A stretch of DNA of 64,000 nucleotides, taken from Vespa crabro (lineage: Eukaryota > Arthropoda > Insecta > Hymenoptera > Vespidae). A program made the translations under genes and the position numbers. This document shows, piece after piece, positions 37,906-51,690 of this stretch (position 1 is its first letter; each line of letters begins with the position of its first letter). Location of the stretch: assembly GCF_910589235.1 (NCBI RefSeq), contig NC_060957.1:4220312-4284311 (forward strand), given 5' to 3'. The notes beneath the pieces were generated by a model. The model was not told the origin of the DNA, did no database searches, and saw nothing but the letters and a program-made list of their open reading frames with translations.

Positions 37906-38919
37906 TAACTATAATATCAAAAGTAGTAATAACGATAATATGGATAATAATGTCAATAAAGATAAAAATAATAATAATAACAATAATAACAATAATAAGG
38001 ATAGAAACGGTAAAAAAGATAATAACAAATATAACGATGATAACGATATTAACGATAATGATAATAATCAGAATAACGATGATAACGATAATATCGATAA
38101 TAATAAAAATAATAATAATAATAATGGTCGTAACAATAATAAATATAATAATAGCAGTAATAGTAACAATAATCATGGCAATGACTATAATAACGATAAT
38201 ATCGATAATAATAACAAAGAAAAAGTTAATAGAAATGATAATAATAGCGATAATAACGATAATTACTTTAATAATAATAACAATAATAAAGATAATACTG
38301 ATATTGACATTAATAACAATAATAATAATAGCAACAATAACGATAATTAAAAAAATGAAAATAATATTTAAAGCGATACTAAGAATAAGAACGATATCAT
38401 CAATAATATTAATAAGAAAAATAAAGATTATATCGATTATATTAATAAAAATAATAAAAATTATATAGATAATTATAATAATAATATTAACAATAATAAC
38501 GATAATAACAATATTAATGATAATAAGGATAATAAAAATGACGATATTTACGAACATAATGAATAAAGAAATATTAATAATACCAATAATAAGGATAATA
38601 AAAATATCGTCGATAATAATAATAATAATAATAATAATGATAATATAGATATTAATATTATCAATATTAACGATAATAACGGTTTTAACGATATATATAA
38701 TAACGTTAATAACGCTATTAACGATAATGACGATAATAACAATAATAATAATAATAAAAATAAAGATAATAACGAAATTAATGGAAATAACGATGATAAT
38801 AATAAAATGGTAACGATAATAACGATAATAATAACAATATTAACAATAATAACGATAATAGCGATAACAACGTTAATAAATTTAGTAATTATAACAATAA
38901 TAATATTACTAACAATAAT
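37906..38919 (+). other. Satellite sequence without a recognised paralogue
   Basis: Regular triplet text with AATAATCATGGCAATGACTA near 38,169 as the only unusual phrase. No partner or gene was found. Confidence 0.5.
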
Positions 38920-39310
38920 AACGATATCAAAGATTCTAATAATAACGATAATAACGATGATATCGATAATAATAATAACAATATTAACGATAATATCGAT
39001 AATAATAATAATGACAATAACAACAACAAAAAAGGTAATAACGATAATAATATAAACGATAATAACAATAATACTAATAATTATACTATATATAATAACA
39101 ATAATAATGATAAAAATAATAATAACAATAATAACAATAATTACGATAATAAAGAAATTAACGATAATAATAATGAAGATAATGACGATAATAGCAATAA
39201 TAATAATAACGATTATAACGATATTATCGATTTTAATAAGATTTATATTAAGGATAATAAAGATAAAAACGATATTAATAATAACAATAAAAACGATAAT
39301 AACGATAATA
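38920..39310 (+). repeat. Dispersed duplication family K, copy 1
   Basis: It aligns with 47,032-47,375. Exact words are AATAATGACAATAACAACAA (39,006 and 47,119), AATTACGATAATAAAGAAAT (39,139 and 47,231) and GATATTATCGATTTTAATAA (near 39,219; TTATAATAA at 47,310), then AGATTTATA. Confidence 0.83.
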
Positions 39311-39831
39311 ATGATAATAACTATAATAAAAAAATAATAATATTAATGAGAAGAATAACGATGATACCGATAATAACGGTAATAATAATAATAAATATAA
39401 ATATAATATCGTTAATAAGGATAGTAATAATAATAATAATAATAATGACTATAATAATGATAACATTAATAACTATAAGGAGAAAAATAACGACAAAAAT
39501 TATAACCATAAAATCGATAACAACGATAATAACGGTAATATTAATAATAATAATATCGATTATAAGGATAATAAAGATAAGAACGATTATAATAATAACA
39601 ATAATAACAATAATAACTATAATAAGGATAGTAATAATAATATATATATTGATATATATAGTAATATATGATAAATATATAGATAGTGTTTATAAGGACG
39701 ATATTAAATAAAAACGATAATAAAGAAAATAACGATAATAACGGTAATAACGACAATAATATTAATAATAAAACGATAATAAAGACAATTTCGATTATAA
39801 TAATAACGATAATAACGATAATATCGATTAA
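39311..39831 (+). other. Satellite sequence with a TA-dinucleotide island
   Basis: Mostly regular triplet text. At 39,640-39,695 the pattern is replaced by alternating TA steps (TATATATATTGATATATATA and following) and then a GATAGTGTTTATAAGGACG phrase. This is the clearest local break in the triplet pattern in the window. Confidence 0.7.
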
Positions 39832-40375
39832 AATAATAACAATAAAATAGATAATAAAGATATTAATAACAATAATAACAAAAATAACGAAAATAACGTC
39901 AATAAAAATTATATTATGTACGATAATAACGATGAGAAAGAGATTAACGTTAATAACGATAATAACGACAATAATCATAATAATGAGAATAATAACGATA
40001 ACTACAAAAAGATGTTAATAGTATTATTAATAATAATGAAAACAAGGATAATAACGAAAAAAACTATTATAATAATAATAATAATATTCAGATAGCAACG
40101 AGATGAACGATATTAACAATAATAACAATAATAAAGATAATTATAATTCAATAATAACGATTATAGTAATAATAATAATATTGATAGTAACAAAATTACG
40201 ATAATGTTGAAAATAATAATAATAATAATAAAAATAATAAAGATATTAACGTTAACAACGATATTAATGCTAATAACAATAATAATTACAATAATAATAC
40301 CAATAATAACGTTAATATCAATAATAATGAGAACTATAATAATGATAATAAAGTTAATAACTATAATAATGATAA
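39832..40375 (+). repeat. Dispersed duplication family A, copy 2
   Basis: The partner of 1-545, beginning AATAACAATAAAATAGATAA and including TATTATGTACGATAATAACG and the AACAAGGATAATAACGA phrase near 40,041. After 40,375 the copies part, and this one runs into family B. Confidence 0.83.
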
Positions 40376-40990
40376 TAATAATAATAATTATAATGATAAT
40401 AACGATAATATCAATGATAAAATTAATAAGAGCGATAGTAACGTTAATAGTAATAACTATAAATTAGATAATAATGATACTAATGAAAATAACTATAATA
40501 ATAATAATAAATATCAAAATATTAACTATAATAACAGTAACAATAATAACAATAATAACGATTATTACGATAATAAGGATAGTAATATTGACTATAATAA
40601 TGATAACGAAGATAATAACGGCAATAATAAATATTACAATAATATCGATAATAAGGTTAATTACGAAAATAACGGTAATAAAGATAATAACAATAATAAC
40701 GACAATAATAATAATAATAAAAATTATACTAACGAAAATAGCAATAATAGCGATTATAATAATAACAACAATAAAGATAATAACGATATTAACAATATTA
40801 ACAATAATAATAATAACAATATTACGATAATAACGATAATGACGATAATAATAATAGTATTAATAACGATGATAAGGATAATGACAATAACACCGATAAT
40901 AATAGTAACAGTAATATCGATAATAACGATAATAACGATTATAATAATAATGACAATAACGGTAATGGTGATTAAAACGATAATAACGAT
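40376..40990 (+). repeat. Dispersed family B, 40.65 kb copy
   Basis: It opens with AAGAGCGATAGTAACGTTAA at 40,428, as in family S at 14,399 and 51,219. The marker GGTTAATTACGAAAATAACG is at 40,655, then AACAACAATAAAGATAATAA near 40,766. Confidence 0.75.
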
Positions 40991-42114
40991 ATTAACATAA
41001 TAAAAATAAAGATAATATCGAAAACAATGGTAATAATAGTAAAATTAATAACGATTAAAACGACAAATAATGATAAATGTAATAACAATTGTAACGATAA
41101 TAACGACAATAACCATAATAACGACAATAAGCAAAAGAACAACAGTAGTAACGATAATTACGATAATAATGGTATTAATAATAGTAATAATATCATTAAT
41201 AACAATAATAAAGATAATAACCGTATTATTGATAGTAACGATAATAAAAATTATAATATCAACAATTATAACGATAAGGACGTAAAGAATAATAACCGTA
41301 ATAACAATAATAAAAAAAAATGTTAATAACGATAATAATTATAAAAATAATAATGATAATAAACATAATTACGCTAATAAAGATAATAATAAAAATAATA
41401 ATAATAATAACAATAATAACGATTATATCGATACTAACGATAATAACCATAAATTGAGAATAATAATGATAATAACAATAATAACTAAAATATCGATTAT
41501 AACAAAGATAATAATAATAATAACGATAATAAAGAAAATAACGATACTAAAAATAATAATAATGATAATGAAGATAATAATAATAATAATAATAACAACA
41601 ATAATTACGATAATATCGATAATAATTATAACAATAATAAAGATAAAAACGATATTAACGGTAATAATAATAACAATATTAACGAGAAGGACGATATAAA
41701 CGAAAATAATAATATTTTTCTTAACGATCATAACGATAATCACGGAAATAGTAATCAAAATAATAACAATAATAACACAAATATTAATAATAACTATAAT
41801 ATCGATAAAATATTAACGTTAATAACGGCAAAACAGATAATAAGTACGATAATAACGATAATACTAATAGTAATAACAACGATAATAATAATAATAACGT
41901 TAATAGCGGTAATAATAATAATATAATTATTAATAAAATCGACAATAACGATACTTACGATAATAATAGTAGTAATAAAAGCACTAATGTCAATTATAAC
42001 GTTAATAATGATAATAATGATAAAAAAAACAATAATATCAACAATAATAAAGGTAATTACCTAAATGAAAACAACGGTAATAACGTTCATAACAAATAAA
42101 CCATAATAACGACA
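40991..42114 (+). other. Satellite sequence without a recognised paralogue
   Basis: It includes ATATTTTTCTTAACGATCAT near 41,713, the longest pyrimidine tract I noticed on this strand, and GATAATCACGGAAATAG near 41,736. No gene or RNA is evident. Confidence 0.5.
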
Positions 42115-42130
42115 ATGATAATATCAATAA

Positions 42131-42235
42131 TAACTATAATAATAATAATAACGATAATAACTATAATAATAATAATAACGATAATAACTATAATAATAAT
42201 AATAACGATAATAACTATAATAATAAAAGTAATAA
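42131..42235 (+). repeat. 27 bp tandem repeat, about four units
   Basis: TAACTATAATAATAATAATA begins at 42,131, 42,158, 42,185 and 42,212, exactly 27 bases apart, the last unit being partial. Each unit is nine triplets ending ACGATAA. Confidence 0.95.
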
Positions 42236-42441
42236 TAATAAAAACAATAATAAAGATAATGACAATAATAGCAATAATACTGATAATAAAGATATACATA
42301 AGAATAATAATAATAATAACAATAATAACGTTAATAATGATAATAATAAAAATGATAATAATAATATCAATAATATCGATAGTAAGTATGATAATAATAA
42401 TAATAATATCGATAAAAGAGATAATACCCATAATAATAATG

Positions 42442-42495
<54 letters not shown>

Positions 42496-43249
42496 TTAAT
42501 AAAGATAATAATAATAATGATAGTAATGATAATAATAATAATGAGAGTAATGATAATAATGAAAATAATAGTTGTAATAATAACACTAATAAAATAATAA
42601 AAGTAATAACGATATTAATAATAATAATATTAACAATAATAACGATAATGTCGATAATAATATTTGTAACAATAATAACGATAATGAAGATAGTCACAAT
42701 AATAACGATAATAATGACGATAATATCGATAGTAACAATAATATTGATTATAAGGAAAACAATTATAAAAATAATATTGATAATATCCATAATATTGTTA
42801 TTAATATTTACAATATCAATGTTAAAAATCAATAATAATATCAATAATAATAACGATAATAGCGGTAATAATAATAATATCATTGAAAACGCTAATGACA
42901 ATAATAACGATAATAACGAAAATATTATCGATAATAACAATAATAATAATAATAATATTGATAATAACAATAATAGCGATAATAATGATAATAATTACAA
43001 TAATAATAACTATAATAACGATAATAATAAAAACAATATGAACGATAATAATAATAAATCGATAATATCGAAATTAATAATTACAAAAATAAGAATAATA
43101 ACGATAATAATAAAATAACGAAAACAATAATAAGGATAATAAAGGAAATAAAGGTAATAATAATAAATATAATAACGATAACAACGATAATAACGATATT
43201 AACTATTATAACAATAATAATAATAAGGATAATACCGAAGATAAAGATA
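42236..43249 (+). other. Satellite sequence with AAT runs, no recognised paralogue
   Basis: It contains a 51 bp pure AAT run (42,444-42,494) and the only CCC in its neighbourhood (AATACCCATAAT near 42,423). It includes AATATCAATGTTAAAAATCA near 42,813. No gene or RNA is evident. Confidence 0.55.
42444..42494 (+). repeat. Pure AAT microsatellite (51 bp)
   Basis: Uninterrupted AAT between GAT and ATTAATAAAG. Confidence 0.92.
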
Positions 43250-43870
43250 ATAATAATAAATATAATAACTATAACAATGATATTAACTATTATATCTATA
43301 ATAATAATAATAATAGTAAGAATAATAATAATAATAAAAGGAAAAAAGATAATAACTAAAATATTAATAACAATAATAACGTTAATAAAGATAATAATAA
43401 TAATAATAAAAACAAAATTTACGATAATAACAGTAAGAATGATTATATTAACAATAATAATAGTTATAATCGCGATAATATCGATAATAATAATAATAAA
43501 AGCATAGTATAATAATGAAAATAATAATATAAATAATAACGATAATAATGATATTAATAATAATAACAATAATAGCGATAATGACGATAATAACGATAAT
43601 AACGATAATAATGATGATAATATCGATAGTAACGATATCAAAGATAATAGCGATAATAATAAGAATGATAACAACGATAGTAGTAATAATAATACTAACA
43701 ATTATATCGATAATATCGATAATAATAATAATAATAATAACGATATTAATGATAATAACGATAATAGAGGAAATAGTAATAGTAATAATAACATTAATAA
43801 CACCAATAACGATAATAAATATAAAAATTACGATAATATCGATGATAATAATAATAATAACGATATTAAT
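43250..43870 (+). repeat. Family J, copy 2
   Basis: From 43,548 it aligns with 18,602-18,800: ATGATATTAATAATAATAAC, GATGATAATATCGATAGTAA (near 43,613), AGTAGTAATAATAATACTAA and AACAATTATATCGATAATAT. Earlier alignment is weak, so the left edge is uncertain. Confidence 0.7.
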
Positions 43871-43972
43871 GATAATAATTAAAATAAAGTTAATAATAAA
43901 AATAGTAATAATAATAACAATAATAATGATAATAATGATTATATCTATAATAAGGATACCAACAATAATAAC

Positions 43973-44048
<76 letters not shown>

Positions 44049-44078
44049 TAGGTATTAACAATATTAACGTTAATAACG

Positions 44079-44118
<40 letters not shown>
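43973..44118 (+). repeat. Longest AAT microsatellite cluster
   Basis: A pure AAT run of 76 bases (43,973-44,048) is followed, after 32 bases with GGTATTAACAATATTAACG, by a second pure run of 38 bases (44,081-44,118) and a repeat of GGTATTAACAATATTAACG. This is the longest clean AAT run I found, and a likely length-variable site. Confidence 0.95.
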
Positions 44119-44119
<1 letters not shown>

Positions 44120-45713
44120 GGTATTAACAATATTAACGATAATAACGATAATAATAACACAATAATAACGATAATATCGATTATTATGATAATAAAGATA
44201 ATAATAATAACATTAATAACGATAATAACGATACTAACGATAATAATAATAACAATAATAACGATAATATTGATAATACTCATAAAATTATTGAAGATAA
44301 TATCGATAATAATAGTAATAATGGTAACAATAAAAACTATAATAACGATAATAACGATAATAATACTAATGCTAAAAACGAGAATAGTAATAATAATAAT
44401 AATAATATTTACGAAATTATCGATAAAAATAATAATAATAGTTACAATAAACACGATAGTAAAGAAAATAATGATAGTAACAATGACGATAATAACGATA
44501 ATAATAATTACAAAAATATATATAGTAACATTAATATTTATAAATACGACAATAGTAATAATAATAATAACGATAATAACGATATTGTCGATAATAATAA
44601 TAATTAAAAATATAATAACAATATTAATGATAATAGCGATAATAGTGATAATATCGATAATAATAATAATAATTACAATAATAACGATAATTACAATAAT
44701 AATAAAAACAATAATAACGGTGAGAAAGATAATGAAGATAATAACAAAAACAATATAACTATATTACGATAACAACGTATAATAATAATAACGATATTAA
44801 CGGAAAAAACCATAATAATAACAATTATAAAGATACTAACAATTATAATGATAGTAACGATAGTAATAATATTAATAACAATAATAACGATAATAACGAT
44901 ATGAACTATAATAATATTAACAATAATATCGTTAACAACGTTAATAACGATAATTATAATAGTTATATTTCTATAATAAGGATTATAACGAAAGAACGAC
45001 AATTATAGTAACATTAAAAGCAAATAATAATGATAAGAAAAATATTAATAAGACCGATAATAATAATAATATCGATAATAATACAAGTAATAATAACAAA
45101 AATAACAAAAATAACGATATTGACGATAAAAATAATAACGATAATAACAATAATTATATAACAATATTAAAGATAATAACGATAATAACAGTAAACATAA
45201 TAATAATAATGACAATATTAACAACAATATCGATAAAACGATTTCAATAATAATAATTGCAGTAATAATAACAATAATAACATTACCAACGATAATAACG
45301 GTATTAACCATACTAATAATAACGATAATAACTATAATATCGATAATAATAATGACAACGTTAACGATAATGTCGGTAATAATAATAATAATAACGATAA
45401 CAACGATAAAAACGATCATAATAATTATAATAATAATTATATAAAAATAATAATAATTGCGATTATAATTGTAATAACGATAATAAAAATAATATTAATA
45501 AAAATAATAGTGATAATAACAACGATAACAATAATAATAATAAGAATAATAAGAATAACAACGCTATTACCGATAATATAGATAATAATAATAATGATAA
45601 TAGAAACAATAATAACGAAAAAACGATAATAACTATAAACTAATATCGATAATAACGATAATAGTAATAATAATAATATCGATAGTGTCAATAATAACGA
45701 AAATAACTATATC

Positions 45714-45744
<31 letters not shown>

Positions 45745-45884
45745 TTAATAATAAAAATGATAATAATTATAATAACGATAATAATAATAGTAATGATAAT
45801 AACGTTTATAAAGTTGAAGACGATAGGAATTATAAAAATAATAAGGTTAATAACGATAATAACGACAATAGTAATAATAATAAT
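44119..45884 (+). other. Satellite sequence without a recognised paralogue
   Basis: About 1.8 kb of triplet text with irregular phrases near 44,760 (ATATTACGATAACAACGTAT) and 44,965 (ATATTTCTATAATAAGGATT). No gene, RNA or partner segment was found. Confidence 0.5.
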
Positions 45885-46805
45885 AACAACGATTATAACG
45901 ATAATAACGATATAAACAGTAGGAATAATAACAATAAAAACAATAATAACAATAATAACGAAAATAACGATACTAATAATAATAATAATAATATTGCTTA
46001 TAACTCTATAAACGAGAATTATGATAATAATAATAAAATCAATAAAGATAATAACGATAATAATTATTATAACAATAAGTATAATAACGAAAATAATAAT
46101 ACAAACGATAATAATACTAATGATTATAACCATAAAAACGATAATAACGTTTATAACGATAATAATAATAACAATAAAATTGATATTAACGACAATAATT
46201 ATAATAACTATAATAATAATAACAAAAATATCTATTAAAACGGATATAACAATGATAATAATATTATTAATAATAATAATTACGATAATATCGGTAATAA
46301 CGATAATAATAATAATAATAATAATGACGATAATAACGTCAATAACGCGTAATAATAATTATAATAATAACAATTGTAATAATAGCAATAAAAACAATTG
46401 TAACGATACGGAAGATAATGATAATAATATTAATAACTATATTAAGGATAATAACGATAACAACAATAATAATAAAAACATAAATATTGATAATAACGAT
46501 AATAACGATGATAACGAAATAAATAATAAAAATAATAATAACGATATTAGCAATAATAAAGATAACAACAGTAAATATAACATTAATAATAACGAGAATA
46601 ACAATAATAACGTTAATAACGATAATAATAACATTAATAATAGCGATAATAACGATAATAACGTTTATAACGAAAATAATAATAATAATAATAATAATAA
46701 TTATAATGATAATAATAATAATAGAGATAATAAATATAATAATGTTAATAATACAAGTAATAATAACAATAACATCATTATTAAAGATAATAAAGATAAT
46801 AACAA
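45885..46805 (+). repeat. Family R, copy 2
   Basis: It aligns with 11,926-12,920 through GATATAAACAGTAGGAATAA (45,909), TTGCTTATAACTCTATAAAC (45,995), ACGCGTAATAATAATTATAA (46,346) and AATACAAGTAATAATAACAA (near 46,751). At about 46,805 it joins family C text. Confidence 0.85.
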
Positions 46806-47010
46806 TAATAATAATAATTATATTATCGTTAGTAACAATAATAATTATAACGATGTATATAATTGTAATAATAATAACGATTATAACGATAATAACGATA
46901 ATAATGATAATAACGATAATAATTATATTAATAAAAGAAACAATAATAACAATATTAACGAAAATATTAGTAACAATTGTAACGTTAACAACGGCAATAA
47001 ACATAATAAT
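46806..47010 (+). repeat. Dispersed duplication family C, copy 3 (partial)
   Basis: About 200 bases nearly identical to 33,952-34,150, but without the left part of family C found at 22.7, 33.7 and 54.9 kb. It is flanked by R on the left and K on the right. Confidence 0.87.
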
Positions 47011-47031
47011 AATAATAATACTAACAATAAT

Positions 47032-47375
47032 AACGATATTAAAGTTTCTAATAATAAAGATAATAACGTTGATATCGATAATAATAATAACAATATTCAC
47101 GATAATATCGATAATAATAATAATGACAATAACAACAACAAAAAAGGTAATAACGATAATAAAAATAATACTAATAATAACACTACTATAATAACAATAA
47201 TAATCATAGCAATAATAATAATAATAACAATAATTACGATAATAAAGAAATTAACGATAATAATAATGATGATAATGACGACAATAGTAATAATAATAAA
47301 AGGATTATAACGATATTATCGATTATAATAAGATTTATAATAAAGATAATGAAGATATAAACGATATTAATACTA
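47032..47375 (+). repeat. Dispersed duplication family K, copy 2
   Basis: The partner of 38,920-39,310, about 40 bases shorter because of internal indels. Confidence 0.83.
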
Positions 47376-47399
47376 ACAACCAAAACTATAATAACGATA

Positions 47400-48340
47400 A
47401 TAATGATCTCAACGATAATAAAAATATTAATAACAGTATTAATAATAATAAAAATATCGATATTAACGATAACAGTAGTAGTAATAATAACAATAAAATC
47501 AATATTATCGTTAATGATGTTAACGGTATTAATAATAAGTATAATAATTATAATAATAATAATAATGCTAACTATAAAAACGATAATAATATTAGTAAAA
47601 GTAAGTAATAATAGCAATAATAACGATAATAAAGATAATTATAATAACAATAAGAACGACAATAACGACAATAGCGATAACAATAATAACAATAATAACG
47701 TTAATGACGAAAATTACGATAATTCTGATAATAACAATAATAATGATAACGATAATAACGAAATAGTGATGATAATAATTACGATTATAAAGATAATATC
47801 GATAATGATAATAATTATAATAATTATTATAATAACGATATAAACGATAAGAACAATAATATTAATAAAAACAATAAAGGTAATAACGATAATAATAATA
47901 ATAATAACAATAACAAGGAAAATAAGAATAATAATAATAAAAGACTATAATAATCATTATAAAGATAATAATAATAAAGAAAATAATTATAATAATAAAA
48001 AAAATAATAACGATAATAATGATACAAAGGATAATAATAATAATAACAATTAACATAATAACGATTATAACGATAATAATAATAACATAAATAACGATAA
48101 TAACGAAAATAAGGATAATAATAAACATAATAACTATATTATAGTAATAAAAATCGATAATAATTATAACGAAAATAACGACAATAATAATATTAATATT
48201 AACGATAATAAGAATAATAATAATTACATCGATAATATTAACAATAATTATATCGATAATAAGGGTAATTATGAAAATAGCATTAATAACGATAAATTAT
48301 ATAAAACGACAATAATAATAATAATAAAAACGATATTAAG
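47400..48340 (+). repeat. AACTGTTATATT superfamily (H), copy 3 (right part only)
   Basis: It aligns with 2,300-2,960 and 9,040-9,915: AACAGTAGTAGTAATAATAA (47,472), GATAATTCTGATAATAACAA (47,717), AAGACTATAATAATCATTAT (near 47,940) and ATAAGGGTAATTATGAAAAT (48,257). The left part with AACTGTTATATT is missing. Confidence 0.83.
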
Positions 48341-48484
48341 AATAATAACAATTATAACGATAATAACGATAATAATAATAATAATAATAAAGAAAGTAGC
48401 GGTATTAACGGTAATAACGATAATAATAATAACAATAATGACAATAATAAAAATAATATTGATAATAACAATAATAACGATAAT
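48341..48484 (+). other. Short unassigned satellite stretch
   Basis: It joins H copy 3 to R copy 3 and contains AAAGAAAGTAGCGGTATTAA near 48,390. Confidence 0.5.
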
Positions 48485-49470
48485 AACGATATTGAGGATA
48501 CAAACAATATTAGAGATAATAGCGATAATAACGATAATAGTAATAATAATAATAAAAACGATTATAACGATAATAACGATATAAACAGTAGGAATAATAA
48601 CAATAAAAACAATAATAACAATAATAGCGATAATAACGATATTAATAATAATAATAATAATATTGCTTATAACGCTATAAACGATACTTATGATAATAAT
48701 AATAAATCAATAAAGATAATAACGATAATATTTATTATAATAATAAGTATTATAACGAAAATAATAATACAAACGATAATAATAATAATGATTATAACCA
48801 TAATAACGATAACAACGATAATATTAAAAACATTAATAACGATAATAACGTTTATAACGATAATAATAATAACAGTATAATTGATATTAACGAAAATAAT
48901 TATAATAACTGTAATATTAATAACAAAAATAACTATTAAAACGGTTATAACAATAATAATAATAACAATAATGACGATAAAAACGGTAATAACGATAATA
49001 ATAATAATAATAATGACGATAATAACGATAATGACGCGTAATAATAATAATAAAAATAACATTAGTAATAATAGCAATAGAAACGATGGTAACGATATGG
49101 AAGATAATGATAATAATATAAATAACAATATTAAGGATAATAACGATAACATCAATAATAATAAAAATATAAATATTGATAATAACGATAACAACGATGA
49201 TAACAAATTGAATAATAAAAATAATAATAACGATAATAGCGACAATAAAGATAATAAAATCAATAGTAACATTAATAATAGCGATAATAACGATAATAAC
49301 GATAATAACGATAATAACGATAATGATAATAATAATAATAATAATAATAATTGTAATAATAATAATAATAATAATAACGATAATAAATATAATAACGTTA
49401 ATAATACAAGTAATTGTAACAATAATATCATTATTAAAGATAATAAAGATAATAACAATAATAATAAAAA
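48485..49470 (+). repeat. Family R, copy 3
   Basis: The closest relative of 11,780-12,920. TTGCTTATAACGCTATAAAC (48,662), GATATGGAAGATAATGATAA (49,093) and ACGCGT (49,034) are all shared. It is the left arm of the 3.2 kb duplication. Confidence 0.88.
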
Positions 49471-49735
49471 AAATAATATCAATAGAAATCATAATTATAT
49501 AACGATAATAACGATACTAAAAATAACAATAATAATAATTATAACGATAATATCTATAATAACGATACTAAAAATGACAATACAAATATAATAATAGAAA
49601 TGACTATTAAACGATAATTTAAATTACATTAAAGACGATTATTATGATGATTACGATATTGATGAAAAGTATATAATCAATAACAATAATAACGAAAAAA
49701 TTATAATAACGATAATAAAAATTATAATAATAATA
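49471..49735 (+). repeat. ~265 bp block inserted between R and G, copied from family at 10.1 kb
   Basis: In the other copy of the duplication R runs straight into AACTACGATAATAATAATTA at 12,949. Here this block lies between. It matches 10,120-10,385 through AATAACGATACTAAAAATAA (near 49,508), TTACATTAAAGACGATTATT (49,625) and CAATAACAATAATAACGAAA (49,680). Confidence 0.8.
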
Positions 49736-50950
49736 ACTACGATAATAATAATTTTAATAATAACAATAGCAATAATAATGATAGTAAAGATAATAAACAT
49801 AACAATAAGAACGAAAATAACTATAACAATGATAATAAAAATAACAATAAAAAAAAAACAACGATAATTTAGAACATAACTGTTATATTATTTATAATAA
49901 CGATAATAACGATAAAAAGGAAGTAACTATAATAACAATGATATTAATAACGTTAGAAACAATAATAAAGTTAATAAAGATAATAATAATAAAATTAAAG
50001 ACGCCAATTATGATAACATGGAAAATAATAATAATAGTAACTATAATTACGATAATAACGATAATAATTGTAGTAGTAATAATAATAATAACAATAATAA
50101 CGTTAATAACGAAAATAACGGTTATAATATTAACGATAATATCAATAATATCGATTATAATAATAACACTACTAGCGATAATAACGATAAAAATAATAAT
50201 AATAACAATAATAACGATAATAACGATAAGAACGATAATAATAATAATAATAATAATACTGTTAACAAAGATAATAACGATATTAACGATATTAACGAAA
50301 TAATAAATATAAATATTTACGTTAATAATAATAAAAACAATATTAACGAATATAAAGATAATAAAGATAATGACGATAATAATAATAATAATAACATTAA
50401 TAATATCTATAATTACGATAATAACGGGAATAACGATCATAACGATAATAATAGTAATAATAACGATGATAACGATATTAACTATAATAATAATATTAAT
50501 AATAATCATGGTAACAAAAATAACGATATTAACGACAATAATAGTAGTAATAATAACAATAATGACAATAATAACGATAATGATGTTAGCGATAATAATT
50601 ATAATGACAATGATAATAATAATAACAACAATTCTAAAGATAAAAGCAATAATAATAATAGTAATATTACTAAAAATAGCAATAATAACGATAATAAAGA
50701 TAATTATAATAACAATAGACACGACAATAACGATATTGACGAATAACCATAATAATAATAATAACGATAATAGGGATAATAACGATCATAATAATAATAA
50801 CAGTCACAATATTAAGAAAAACAATAATAACGATAACAAAGACAATAAAAATAATTTTTAATACCATAATAACGGTAATAAAGAGAATAACGATAATAGC
50901 AATGATAATAATAACGATAACTATTATAATAATAATAAGACTAATAAAGA
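49736..50950 (+). repeat. Family G, copy 3
   Basis: The partner of 12,949-14,130. Anchors are AACTGTTATATT (49,878), TATGATAACATGGAAAATAA (50,008) and AATAACAGTCACAATATTAA (near 50,796). It retains the ~480 base centre that copy 1 at 10.6 kb lacks. Confidence 0.87.
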
Positions 50951-51690
50951 TAATTACGATAAACATAATAATAGTAATAACAGTAATAACGATAATAACG
51001 TTAATAACGACAATAATAATATTAATGATAATAATAATAATAATAATGATAATAATAATAATACCGATAATAAAGATAATGACCACTGTAATAATAATAA
51101 TAATAATATTAATAATTATAAAAATAATTACAATAATAATGATAATACATACAATAAAGATAATAATAATAATAATTACAACGATAATAACGAAATTTTC
51201 GATAATAACAATATTAATAAGAGCGATAGTAACGTTAATAGTAATAACTATAAATTCGATAATAATGATATTAATGAAAATAACTATAATAATAATAATA
51301 AATATAACAATAATGACGATAATAACGATAACAATAATAACGATAATAAAGTTAGTTATAAAAATAATAATAACTATAATAACGATAATAACCATAATAA
51401 CGATAATAACGATAATAACGATAATAACAATAATAGTAATAATAACCACGAAAATAACGATAATAACGATATCAATAATAATAACACTAAGAATATAAAT
51501 AATTACAATAGTAACAATAATAACATTATGACGATAATAATAATAATAATATTAAGGATAATAGCGATAATGAAGATAATAACGATAATAAGGATAATAA
51601 CATTATAGTTATTAACGATAAAAACGACAGTAAAGATGATAACAATTACAATTATATAGATATTAATGAAAATAACGATAATAATGATAA
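50951..51690 (+). repeat. Family S, copy 2
   Basis: The partner of 14,131-14,930. It is about 100 bases shorter, mainly between 51,090 and 51,180 and near 51,370. Confidence 0.87.

Noticed and set aside
39640..39695. TA-rich island as a replication origin
   Set aside because: No initiator-binding boxes or neighbouring replication gene; AT-richness alone is uninformative here.
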